A stretch of 64,000 nucleotides of DNA, taken from Paenibacillus gallinarum (GTDB taxonomy: Bacteria; Bacillota; Bacilli; Paenibacillales; Paenibacillaceae). The notes below the pieces were generated by a model. The model was not told the origin of the DNA and searched no databases. It saw only the letters and a program-made list of their open reading frames with translations. Below are positions 55,956 to 63,600 of the stretch, piece by piece. Numbering within the stretch: position 1 is the first letter of the stretch; the number at the start of each line of letters is the position of its first letter. Location of the stretch: NCBI RefSeq assembly GCF_014836635.1, contig NZ_JACSQL010000001.1:186001-250000 (forward strand). Reading direction: 5' to 3'. Made by a program: the position numbers and the translations under genes.

Positions 55956-58166
55956 ATGAGGAATCGTTTTCGCCTGCGACGAATGTTGTCGCTAACACTA
56001 GCAATGGTTATGCTGGCGGTCCTATGGGTGAGTCCAGCGATGGCTGCAGAAACAACGGTAGATAAAACGGATGTGGTAGATATTGTCCTCAGCGATGATA
56101 GTATCACTGTAGACGGTGAGGCTGCATCGAAGGATTCGAAATCACCCGTTTACGTCGGTGGAGAGATTATTTATTACCACGACCAAGATACGTATGAAAG
56201 TGGAAATCCCTACGGAGAGGGAACTGAAGATGAGAAGCATTCCGAAGAGGAAGCCGCACTTCACACTGCTGTAACGATTACTAAAGAGGGCACTTACCGA
56301 ATTTCCGGTAAGCTGTCATATGGTCAGATTGTGGTTGACCTCGGTGAAGATCGCCGCACAGACCCAACTGCGGTTGTAAACTTGATTCTTGACGGTGCAG
56401 ATATCAACTGTACTATTGCTCCGGCTGTCATTTTCTACAATGTATATGAGAGTGATCAAGCTTGGGTCGCTTACGATAACGGAGAGACCGAAGAATACAC
56501 AGCTTCTGCCACTCAGGATACAACCGATGCGGGGGCGAATGTAATTCTGGCTGACGGCTCTGTTAACAACATTAGCGGTTCTCATGTTGCTCGTATTTAC
56601 AAAGACAATGATCAGAAGAAGAAAAAATATAAGTATGACGGTGCATTCTACTCCGTTCAGTCAATGAATGTGAACGGTGAGAAGCTGGGTACAGGCGTAT
56701 TGAACTTAACTGCCGACAACGAAGGTATGGATACAGAAATGCATCTAACCATCAATGGCGGTAAGATCAATATTCAGTCTCAGGATGATGGTATCAATAC
56801 AAATGAAGATGGTGTCTCTGTTACTACGATCAACGGCGGTAGTCTGCATGTTGTGGCAGGCTTGGGATCTGAAGGTGATGGTATCGATTCTAACGGATAT
56901 CTAGTCATTAACGGCGGAACAGTTATTTCTCTAGCCAAGCCTCAATCAGATTCGGGTCTAGATGCCGACAAAGGTAGCTATATTAATGGCGGTTATGTAG
57001 TTGCGACTGGTTCCACTATGGACTGGGCTGAAAGTGACTCTGAGCAAGTGACAATGAACCTTCAGTTTGCTTCTTCTCAAAATGCCGAGGAAGCGATTAT
57101 TGTTACTGACTTAGAAGGAAAAGTCGTATTTGCTTATGACCCTGAAAAGGACGAGTCCTCAGGTGAAAACTACCGTGGCTACCAGGGTGCTGTTATCAGT
57201 AGTCCTGAGTTTCAGGTAGGTCAGTCGTACAACATTTATGTTGGCGGCGATGTTGAAGGTACAGAAGTAGACGGTCTGTACGACGTTTCCACGGTAACGG
57301 GCTTCTCTGAAGAGGCGACGAAGCAGCAGTACACTGGTACTGATGTGGGTATGGGAGGTCCAGGCGGTGAAAGACCTGAAATACCTGACGATAGTGAAAG
57401 ACCTGCACTTCCTGAGGATGGTCAAAGACCCGAACTACCTGATGGCGAAACGCCTGGTAATGGTGAAATGCCTGATGGCGAAAGACCGGAAATACCTGAC
57501 GATAGTGAAAGACCTGCACTGCCGCCTGATGGTGAAATGTCAGGAACAAACGGCGAGAGCTCTACAGGAAACGCATCCACCGTATTTTATATGACGGATA
57601 AAGTTAATGCTTTCTCTGGTGTTTCTGATTTTAAAGCTAGCTCCATGTTTACTGATGTGGCTGCGGATGCATGGTATGCTGACGATATCACTAATGTAGT
57701 TAATAATGGTTGGATGAACGGTATGTCGAGTACTACTTTTGGTCCTAATATGAACCTGACTCGCGGAATGATGGCGACCATCTTGTATCGTATGGCTGGT
57801 TCGCCAGATGTTACAGTAGATACTGGGTTCTCCGACGTGTCTAGCGATAAGTATTACGCTAAAGCTGTTGCTTGGGCTGCTGAGCAGGGAATTGTGGAAG
57901 GATACAAGGACGGTACATTCCGACCTAATGAAGATATGACCCGCGGAATGATGGTTACGGTTCTTTACCGCATGGCCGGTTCACCGGAAATCACGGATGA
58001 TTCTGGATTCCCAGACGTATCCAGTGCTAAGTACTATGCTGATGCTACTGCTTGGGCTGTTAAGCAAGGGATTGTGAACGGTTATCCGGACGGTACCTTC
58101 AAGCCAGACACAGATATCACACGTGCTCAAACAGCGGCTATTTTAAGTCGTAACACAGCAAACTAA
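55956..58166 (+). CDS. Secreted carbohydrate-binding-domain protein with three SLH domains
   Basis: 736 residues. A signal peptide (basic RLRRMLSLTLAM, then AVLWVSPAMA) ends near residue 31. Residues 40-440 form a right-handed-helix-like repetitive region (NGGKINIQSQDDGINTN, NGGSLHVVAG, NGGTVISLA, NGGYVVATG), typical of the 'carbohydrate-binding domain-containing' family. A linker rich in P, E, D and G follows. The C-terminal 180 residues hold three SLH domains (DVAADAWYADDI, DVSSDKYYAKAVAW, DVSSAKYYADATAW) that anchor it to the cell wall. AAAAGGAG supports the start at 55956. Confidence 0.85.
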   Translation: MRNRFRLRRMLSLTLAMVMLAVLWVSPAMAAETTVDKTDVVDIVLSDDSITVDGEAASKDSKSPVYVGGEIIYYHDQDTYESGNPYGEGTEDEKHSEEEAALHTAVTITKEGTYRISGKLSYGQIVVDLGEDRRTDPTAVVNLILDGADINCTIAPAVIFYNVYESDQAWVAYDNGETEEYTASATQDTTDAGANVILADGSVNNISGSHVARIYKDNDQKKKKYKYDGAFYSVQSMNVNGEKLGTGVLNLTADNEGMDTEMHLTINGGKINIQSQDDGINTNEDGVSVTTINGGSLHVVAGLGSEGDGIDSNGYLVINGGTVISLAKPQSDSGLDADKGSYINGGYVVATGSTMDWAESDSEQVTMNLQFASSQNAEEAIIVTDLEGKVVFAYDPEKDESSGENYRGYQGAVISSPEFQVGQSYNIYVGGDVEGTEVDGLYDVSTVTGFSEEATKQQYTGTDVGMGGPGGERPEIPDDSERPALPEDGQRPELPDGETPGNGEMPDGERPEIPDDSERPALPPDGEMSGTNGESSTGNASTVFYMTDKVNAFSGVSDFKASSMFTDVAADAWYADDITNVVNNGWMNGMSSTTFGPNMNLTRGMMATILYRMAGSPDVTVDTGFSDVSSDKYYAKAVAWAAEQGIVEGYKDGTFRPNEDMTRGMMVTVLYRMAGSPEITDDSGFPDVSSAKYYADATAWAVKQGIVNGYPDGTFKPDTDITRAQTAAILSRNTAN
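57365..57520 (+). repeat. Direct repeats in the linker of the SLH protein
   Basis: A segment of about 44 bp at 57365-57410 recurs at 57477-57520 with few changes; both encode GERPEIPDDSERPALP. Shorter related units (DGQRPELPDGE, NGEMPDGE) lie between. Recombination between them could change linker length. Confidence 0.75.
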
Positions 58167-58191
58167 TAAATAATGAAAATAATACAATTTC

Positions 58192-58225
58192 AAGGCGAGG
58201 GAGCGATTTGCTTTCTCGCCTTTTT
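58192..58225 (+). terminator. Terminator after the SLH protein gene
   Basis: AAGGCGAG and CTCGCCTT arms followed by T residues. Confidence 0.82.
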
Positions 58226-58384
58226 CAATCACCTATTCCGATAGTTGATGCGAGGAGAATATTGATAATAACCAAGTCCATAAAGGTCCCTGTATTCTTG
58301 GTATGTGAACCTCATTAATGACATACAGTTATTGTAGTTGATCTAGAAATTGCAATCCCATTATTGGAGGGAGGAATTACACGC

Positions 58385-58546
58385 GTGGAAACATTTGGTA
58401 GAGGGTGTCTCTGGCTTATTATTGGTGTCATCGGATTGATGCTTCTCGCGTTAATCACACAAAGTACGATCAACATTCCATGGTTTATCTTTATCCCCAT
58501 TGTAATACTCGTCTTCTGGATTGCATCAAAGAAAAGCAAAAAATAA
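58385..58546 (+). CDS. Small two-span membrane protein
   Basis: 53 residues from GTG at 58385, with GGAGGGAGG upstream at good spacing (a TTG at 58364 would lie within that site). Two hydrophobic stretches (LWLIIGVIGLMLLALI and WFIFIPIVILVFWIA) and a basic KKSKK tail. Not recognised. Confidence 0.5.
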   Translation: METFGRGCLWLIIGVIGLMLLALITQSTINIPWFIFIPIVILVFWIASKKSKK

Positions 58547-58658
58547 AGGTGCGGTGCAAACATCACTTGTAGTTTACATTAGATCGTATGGCAACATTTT
58601 TGAACAAGTGGATAGAGACAGATATGTAAAATCGTTATAAGTAAATGAGTGAATCTCA

Positions 58659-58693
58659 AAAAGGAGTTCTGGAAATTCTCTAGAACTCCTTTT
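58659..58693. terminator. Hairpin terminator of the following minus-strand gene
   Basis: Perfect arms AAAAGGAGTTCT and AGAACTCCTTTT around eleven bases. Confidence 0.85.
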
Positions 58694-58705
58694 ATATGCT
58701 GCTTA

Positions 58706-59098
58706 TTACTTTTGAGGTTTACCTTTTGATTGGTTGATAACTAAAGCCATAATAGAAAACACTATAAAAGTTGAATAAATTAAAGTTGCTAAAAAAACAC
58801 TCCCACCTTTGAAAACCCAAGCGATGACAGCGATGATTAAACCTAAGATATTAAATATGAGCAAACGTAAAATGAAGTTGCCAACCATTTTTGCAATTAC
58901 ATAGTTAACGATACTCATCGCAAGATTAAATGCATATAAGATAAGGAAAAGAACAAAAAAGGACATGACCCAATCGTCTCTATTGCTTAATACCGAATGG
59001 TTTACAACTATTTTTGCTCCAATCCAGCCTGAAATCAAAGCCAGAACCATCGATATGACAAAAGTATTAAGGATAAATTCTTTCTTGAGTTTTTCCAT
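58706..59098 (-). CDS. Four-span membrane protein, unknown
   Basis: About 130 residues with four hydrophobic segments (residues about 10-30, 45-65, 72-95, 100-122). AGGAG lies six bases before the ATG at 59098, which is preferred over an upstream TTG. No motif recognised. It is the only minus-strand gene in this part of the second array segment. Confidence 0.55.
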   Translation of the reverse strand: MEKLKKEFILNTFVISMVLALISGWIGAKIVVNHSVLSNRDDWVMSFFVLFLILYAFNLAMSIVNYVIAKMVGNFILRLLIFNILGLIIAVIAWVFKGGSVFLATLIYSTFIVFSIMALVINQSKGKPQK

Positions 59099-59280
59099 AA
59101 TCAACTCCTAATCCTTCCTAAAAAGAGTTAAATTATCTATTCGATGTTAAGTTTAAACAATAATGATTAGATAAGCAATCTCATTTAAAGTCTCCACTGT
59201 TTTCGTTGATTAATGCTGCGATGTACACCCTCGTTAGTGGATCAGAGTATATTTATAGAAATGGAGAAGGTAGATCGAAA

Positions 59281-59658
59281 ATGGATGTACTACAAATGAA
59301 GAGATTAACAAACTATCTTGAGTTCTTTCAGAATGACCGTAGTGTTTTTTTCACTGAGAACAAGGGTTGGAGGATAGAAAGCCCAGAAGTAAGTCAATTT
59401 AGAAAAGAACTATATGATACCGAATTTCTACTCGTTTTTGATTGGGTTCAATGGATTACTGAAAATGATGAATTTAAAAATGTGAATAATAATGTACAAG
59501 ATAAAATTATGAATGCAGATTTAGAAACCCTTAGGAAATTGATGACTAGTTATATTCGTGGGGATCGGTTTAATGAAGGTCTATTTATTGATGTGATATT
59601 AAAAGGACATGTTACTGATATATTATTAAGACTTCAAGAACTGGAAAATACAATGTAG
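59281..59658 (+). CDS. Small unknown protein (DUF6508-like)
   Basis: 125 residues from ATG 59281, with GGAGAAGG upstream. Helical throughout: LQMKRLTNYLEFFQ, FLLVFDWVQWITENDEF, LETLRKLMTSYIRGDRFNEG, DVILKGHVTDILLRLQEL. The FDW and RGDRFxEG patterns recall DUF6508, of unknown function. Repeat copy 11 begins 25 bases after the stop, as for the other cassette-type genes. Confidence 0.55.
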   Translation: MDVLQMKRLTNYLEFFQNDRSVFFTENKGWRIESPEVSQFRKELYDTEFLLVFDWVQWITENDEFKNVNNNVQDKIMNADLETLRKLMTSYIRGDRFNEGLFIDVILKGHVTDILLRLQELENTM

Positions 59659-59683
59659 AGAACTCTTAGAAGGTACTGGTGAC

Positions 59684-59833
59684 TTATAACATAGGGTTTA
59701 CGTTTTAGGGCCATCACCTCTAGGTTGCCAGATGTATAACGAAGGAATGCATAGCCGACAATAAACGACCCAGCCTAAGATAAGAGCTTTATCTAAGGTT
59801 GGGTCGTTTCGTGAATGCCAGAAGGTTATATGA
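59684..59833 (+). repeat. attC-like structured repeat, copy 11, with terminator-like inner hairpin
   Basis: Starts TTATAACATAGGGTTTACG, ends CGTGAATGCCAGAAGGTTATA. In the place of stem 2 is a long hairpin, AACGACCCAGCCT with AGGTTGGGTCGTT (59764-59810). Stem 1 is degenerate (GGTTGCC and AGCCGACA). Confidence 0.75.
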
Positions 59834-59856
59834 TATTCTCTGGTAGAGGTGTATAT

Positions 59857-60588
59857 ATGAAAAAGAAACGGATTTTAGATATAAGATTATTTGAAGAGCT
59901 AGAGCATGCTAATTCACTTTCTGAATATGCCGGAAAATTATATGAAATTGAACAAGAAGCTCATTTAATATGTGCTAGATATGCAAGAAAGCTTAGAGAA
60001 GAGGGATTCATCACAGGCGATTTCGATCATGTATATATCGTTATGACTCCATCACTTGAAGAACAAAAGATATGGGAGTCAGAGCGGAGAATCGAAAATT
60101 GGATGAGAGAGTATTACGTAGGGGTTTCATCTACCTTCTTTAATTGCAAAACAAACCAGGAGAAAGAGGAATATATCCTAGAACTTATCTCAAATGTATT
60201 GAGAAGAATTGCGATGAATGCTGAACAAGCAAGATTAGTTAGTGATGTACAAAATGTACTGATTAGATCAGGCAGTGAGATAGAAATCACTCATTTATCG
60301 AAGGAAACAAGTAAATACAATGTGAAAATTGTATACCAAATCAAGCCTTTAAATAAGAAATCAAAAGCAATCATTGAATATCATGATCTGATTTATCATG
60401 TGAGAAGGAAATCTGTATTTTTAGAATTGAATTTTTACGAAGATATATACTTCTTAGTATCTTCAGTAACGTTGAAAAATGGAGTTTTGAGTATAAAACC
60501 GAGGGTTTCACAAAGTGCGAATTATCATATTAAACCATATAAAACTCCAATTTTAATTAGTATTAGTGAAATCCCAATAGTAGAATAG
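59857..60588 (+). CDS. Unknown cassette-type protein
   Basis: 243 residues from ATG 59857 (GAGGTG just upstream). The N-terminal 125 residues are helical and charged (LFEELEHANSLSEYAGKLYE, QEAHLICARYARKLREEGF); the rest is beta-rich with basic patches (YNVKIVYQIKPLNKKSK, YHVRRKSVFLELNFYED). No known motif. It starts 24 bases after repeat copy 11, and a repeat terminus lies 22 bases after its stop. Confidence 0.6.
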   Translation: MKKKRILDIRLFEELEHANSLSEYAGKLYEIEQEAHLICARYARKLREEGFITGDFDHVYIVMTPSLEEQKIWESERRIENWMREYYVGVSSTFFNCKTNQEKEEYILELISNVLRRIAMNAEQARLVSDVQNVLIRSGSEIEITHLSKETSKYNVKIVYQIKPLNKKSKAIIEYHDLIYHVRRKSVFLELNFYEDIYFLVSSVTLKNGVLSIKPRVSQSANYHIKPYKTPILISISEIPIVE

Positions 60589-60610
60589 ATAGATCAAGAA
60601 GAAGGACCTC

Positions 60611-60631
60611 AACATAACATAATATTCACTC
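60611..60631 (+). repeat. attC-like repeat, copy 12 (left terminus only)
   Basis: CATAACATAATATTCACTC resembles the left terminus of copy 3. The next gene starts 34 bases further, so the body of the repeat is lost. Confidence 0.5.
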
Positions 60632-60664
60632 TTTTAAAAACATGGTATAGAAGGGAAAGAAATA

Positions 60665-60847
60665 ATGAGTTTTCACTGGGGAATAGCAGTCTATCAAATA
60701 GTAGTATTTGGATTTATCATCTTATTCTTTGTGGGGATATATAAATTTACACAACGAATTTTAAAACATTTTAAAAATACAAAAGAGACATTGGAAAGAG
60801 TAGAAGGGAAAATTGATTACTTAATAAGTGAAAAACACAAGAATTAG
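60665..60847 (+). CDS. Small membrane protein (DUF4083-like)
   Basis: 60 residues: one membrane span (about 8-28, IVVFGFIILFFVGIY), then a basic linker and a short coiled coil (TKETLERVEGKIDYLISEK). This matches the DUF4083 layout. GAAGGGAAAG precedes the ATG. Function unknown. Confidence 0.6.
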   Translation: MSFHWGIAVYQIVVFGFIILFFVGIYKFTQRILKHFKNTKETLERVEGKIDYLISEKHKN

Positions 60848-60968
60848 TTTATTTAAGATAGGGAGTACGTTAATCGATGGCAGCTAGTTGCCGATCATAT
60901 GAATAAAGCCCTAATACATTGGTGGACTCAATATGAAATAGTGAAATGAAATAAATGGAGGGTCATAA

Positions 60969-61130
60969 TTGGATTTAAACATAGTGTATTTTTTAGTAGG
61001 CGTCATATTTATGTGGAGTCTTATCAATAGTTTTAAGAGTTCGCGATATCAGACAGTTTACATGATCATAGCAAGTTTAGTATTTGGATACATGTATTTT
61101 CACGTTACAAAGTTATTGGGTATCAGATAA
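60969..61130 (+). CDS. Small two-span membrane protein
   Basis: 53 residues from TTG at 60969 with GGAGGG upstream: MDLNIVYFLVGVIFMWSLIN and, after SFKSSRYQ, TVYMIIASLVFGYMYFHVT. Two membrane spans. A terminator follows at once, which supports it as a real gene. Not recognised. Confidence 0.55.
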   Translation: MDLNIVYFLVGVIFMWSLINSFKSSRYQTVYMIIASLVFGYMYFHVTKLLGIR

Positions 61131-61133
61131 GTT

Positions 61134-61160
61134 AAAGCATCCGTTAAGGGTGCTTTTTTC
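61134..61160 (+). terminator. Terminator after the small membrane gene
   Basis: AAAGCATCC and GGGTGCTTT arms (one G-U) with a T tract. Confidence 0.78.
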
Positions 61161-61387
61161 ATGCTCAAAGAATATTCTACGGAAGAGGCTTGAGGTTGTT
61201 GATTTTTGAAATATGACAACATTCTTCAAGGATGGATCGTTTAGAATTATGAGAAGCTAATCTACCCCATTGCAACAATCGATACTACCTAACTGTTCAT
61301 AGCACACAACATATCACTTTTATACCCCAAACGGATGATTTAAACGGCATTAATGCTTTCTATTAAAAAGAAAGTGAGGAGATAAAA

Positions 61388-62023
61388 TTGAAATGCGTGA
61401 AAGTAATAGTTGGTTCAATCGCAACAGTTGTATTTCTTGCAGGATGTTCTTCCGCTCCCTCTCAGTTGAGTCGAGAAAAAACTACATCAACAACTGAGCA
61501 AATATCCGTAGCAAGAAGTGACCCTAAATCTCAGTCCGTCTCTGGCGGTTCCTCTGGCAGTTTGGCATATTCGTATGAAAGCTTAGAAGAACTCGAAGCA
61601 GCCTCAGTAGTAATTGCTGAAGTTGAGATAAAAGATATCCATAGCGAAGATGTGGAAAAAGATTCTACGTTGTATAATGCTGCAATTATAGACCTGTTAA
61701 AAGGCAATGGTGAAGAGAAGGGAATTATTCTAAAACAAGTTGGTGTGGAAGAGGCAAGGGAAAAAACGGGTGATCTTACTATTCAGCGAGATAACCCACT
61801 TATGAAGCCAGATGAAAGATACATATTATTTTTAAAGGCAGGACAGAAGGCTGAGGTCGGACCTCTCTATTATGTTGCTGGCGAGTATCAGGGGAAATTT
61901 GAAATTCGCGGTGATCAAGTATTCTCTGTAAATCAACAAGAGCAAACCAAAGCGATGGTAGCTGGACAAGATTTAATTTCATTTAAAGAAGAAATCAAGC
62001 ATATCGTTAGCGTAAAACAATAG
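61388..62023 (+). CDS. Unknown lipoprotein of the 'YESLEELE' type
   Basis: 211 residues with lipobox LAGC (C20) after MKCVKVIVGSIATVVF. A serine-rich linker (about 22-60) leads to SYESLEELEAASVVIAEVEI and then a beta-rich domain (IIDLLKGNGEEKGIILKQVG, PDERYILFLKAGQ, YYVAGEYQGKFEI). The layout (export signal, linker, 'Y/L...L..a..vV' strand, beta domain) resembles the two broken genes at 14070 and 54912. GTGAGGAGA precedes the start. Function unknown. Confidence 0.65.
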   Translation: MKCVKVIVGSIATVVFLAGCSSAPSQLSREKTTSTTEQISVARSDPKSQSVSGGSSGSLAYSYESLEELEAASVVIAEVEIKDIHSEDVEKDSTLYNAAIIDLLKGNGEEKGIILKQVGVEEAREKTGDLTIQRDNPLMKPDERYILFLKAGQKAEVGPLYYVAGEYQGKFEIRGDQVFSVNQQEQTKAMVAGQDLISFKEEIKHIVSVKQ

Positions 62024-62047
62024 ACAGATTAGAGCACACTAGTTGAA

Positions 62048-62076
62048 AGACAGTAGCCGAGATCCGGCTACTGTCT
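62048..62076. terminator. Hairpin after the lipoprotein gene
   Basis: Perfect arms AGACAGTAGCCG and CGGCTACTGTCT around five bases; the T tract is weak. Confidence 0.65.
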
Positions 62077-62154
62077 TGTGTTATCGTTCCTCGTTATCGC
62101 AATAAAGGTTTCAGTAATTTACTGACAGCCAAAATTATTTACTATATGGCCCGT

Positions 62155-62601
62155 TTAATTAAGCTGTAGAAAACGAATGATCTCACCGTCAATTATGTCT
62201 TCGCTAGCCCTTTGAAACCCTAAGGATTCATAAAGGTTCCCAGCAATAAAGTTATCGGGTCTGTGTCCGATCATTAATTTTTTACAGCCGTTTTGCCCCA
62301 TAAGATGAATCAATTTTTCCATTGCTGCTTTGGCATAACCATTGCCTTGATGATTCTGATCAATCATAAGTGCAGGTATCCAGTGGTTACCATCCTCGTC
62401 AGGATTTTTACAAAAGACAATAAATCCGACTAGTAATGCCTCTGAATATATCGCACGCAATTCAAAATCATCAACATATTTCGATTCTGCAATCCAGTAC
62501 ACAATAGGAGCAGGAAAAACGCTGATTTGTTCTTGCTTTACATGTAACTTGGTACAATCGTACCAGTTGTCACTTGATACTGGTTTTAATTCAATAACCA
62601 C
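62155..62601 (-). CDS. GNAT acetyltransferase with upstream leader
   Basis: 148 residues from GTG at 62601, with GGAGG seven bases before it. GNAT patterns: ALMIDQNHQGNGYAKAAMEK (acetyl-CoA loop Q-G-N-G-Y-A) and NFIAGNLYESLGFQRASEDI. It belongs to the spermine/spermidine or streptothricin-like part of GNATs, but the substrate is not assignable. Directly upstream are a 22-bp perfect palindrome and a 16-codon ORF, which may regulate translation. Confidence 0.82.
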   Translation of the reverse strand: MVIELKPVSSDNWYDCTKLHVKQEQISVFPAPIVYWIAESKYVDDFELRAIYSEALLVGFIVFCKNPDEDGNHWIPALMIDQNHQGNGYAKAAMEKLIHLMGQNGCKKLMIGHRPDNFIAGNLYESLGFQRASEDIIDGEIIRFLQLN

Positions 62602-62625
62602 ATAAATTCCTCCAGAGATTTGATA

Positions 62626-62647
62626 TCACAGAGGAATTCCTCTGTGA
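62626..62647. promoter_or_regulatory. Perfect 22-bp palindrome before the acetyltransferase gene
   Basis: Arms TCACAGAGGAA and TTCCTCTGTGA without a loop. It directly follows the leader ORF stop codon. In RNA, its AAUUCCUC could also pair with the GAGGAAUU that contains the acetyltransferase ribosome binding site. Confidence 0.65.
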
Positions 62648-62698
62648 CTATAAATGTGCTTTCTCCGTAACAACCACCACAGTAAGGATATTTTTCAT
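62648..62698 (-). CDS. 16-codon leader ORF
   Basis: MKNILTVVVVTEKAHL, preceded by AAAGGAGTGATG. The strong ribosome binding site and the position before a palindrome and a GNAT gene suggest a leader peptide like those of antibiotic-inducible resistance genes. Whether it is translated is unknown. Confidence 0.5.
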   Translation of the reverse strand: MKNILTVVVVTEKAHL

Positions 62699-62805
62699 AC
62701 CACATCACTCCTTTCGATAATGGAAAATATATTCATTATTATACCTATAACTTGTTTTCTCTGGTTGGTACAAAACTGTTATACAAAAGAAGTCTTGAAT
62801 CTGCC

Positions 62806-63582
62806 TTAATTTAGATGTGCTATGTATTCAAATGCTGTTGTTCCATATACTCTTTTAAAGTGTTTATTTAGATGGGTCAAATCAACAAAACCGCAGGCAG
62901 CTACTGCCGAATAAATGTCTTTATTTTTTTCAATTAACTGTTTTGCACATTCGATTTTGCAGTTAAGAAAGTATTGGTACGGTGAAATGCCAGTATGAGC
63001 CTTAAATAATCGAATAAACTGAAATTTTGATAAATCGAGCTCTTTGCAAATCTCATCAAGCTTAAGTACTTGTTCTAGGTTAGCATGAAGCATATCCTTT
63101 GCTTTTCGAATTAGCGTGTTATCTTTTTTGTCATCTGTAGAAAGATTGGTTTGAATAAGATTATCCGTGAGGGATAAGAGCAATTCACTGCACAACGCCT
63201 CATCTTTTTCGCTCAAAATGGCTTGAGAAAGATTTAATATTCGTTGTTCAAGTCTACGATCATACATAATAGGAGTTGAAAAGCGTACGATATCTTTTTT
63301 CTCCATTACCTCTAAAAGCAATTGGGGTTCAATATACAGCATGACATAATCAAGGCCTGACTTATCATGTGCCATTCCGTCATGTGCCTGTTCTGGATTA
63401 AACAGCATAATTCCATTTTGATAAGATAATTGTAGATTTCCATCCAAGTTATAATGCTGAATACCACGCAGTGTTACCCCTATTGCGTACTCTTTGTGGG
63501 CGTGCTTTTTATACTTAAATTCACTCATACTTGCTGATAATGCCGTAATGCCTGCCGATCTTTTATAGATAAATTTGTCCAT
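62806..63582 (-). CDS. AraC-family transcriptional regulator
   Basis: About 258 residues. The N-terminal part is a cupin-like AraC binding domain (FKYKKHAHKEYAIGV, LFNPEQAHDG). The C-terminal part has two HTH units: LDEICKELDLSKFQFIRLFK and IYSAVAACGFVDLTHLNKHFKR, with GTTAFEYI. GAGAGGTG supports the start at 63582. It is next to a LysE-type exporter on the same strand, 18 bases upstream in that direction, so it probably controls that exporter. Confidence 0.88.
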   Translation of the reverse strand: MDKFIYKRSAGITALSASMSEFKYKKHAHKEYAIGVTLRGIQHYNLDGNLQLSYQNGIMLFNPEQAHDGMAHDKSGLDYVMLYIEPQLLLEVMEKKDIVRFSTPIMYDRRLEQRILNLSQAILSEKDEALCSELLLSLTDNLIQTNLSTDDKKDNTLIRKAKDMLHANLEQVLKLDEICKELDLSKFQFIRLFKAHTGISPYQYFLNCKIECAKQLIEKNKDIYSAVAACGFVDLTHLNKHFKRVYGTTAFEYIAHLN

Positions 63583-63600
63583 TCGGAACACCTCTCCATA

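Noticed and set aside
40898..60631. Simple transcription terminators or MITEs as explanation of the repeats.
   Set aside because: Most copies have no T tract, and copies sit in one orientation at short distance after stop codons. A MITE origin is not fully excluded and is named as the main alternative in the finding.
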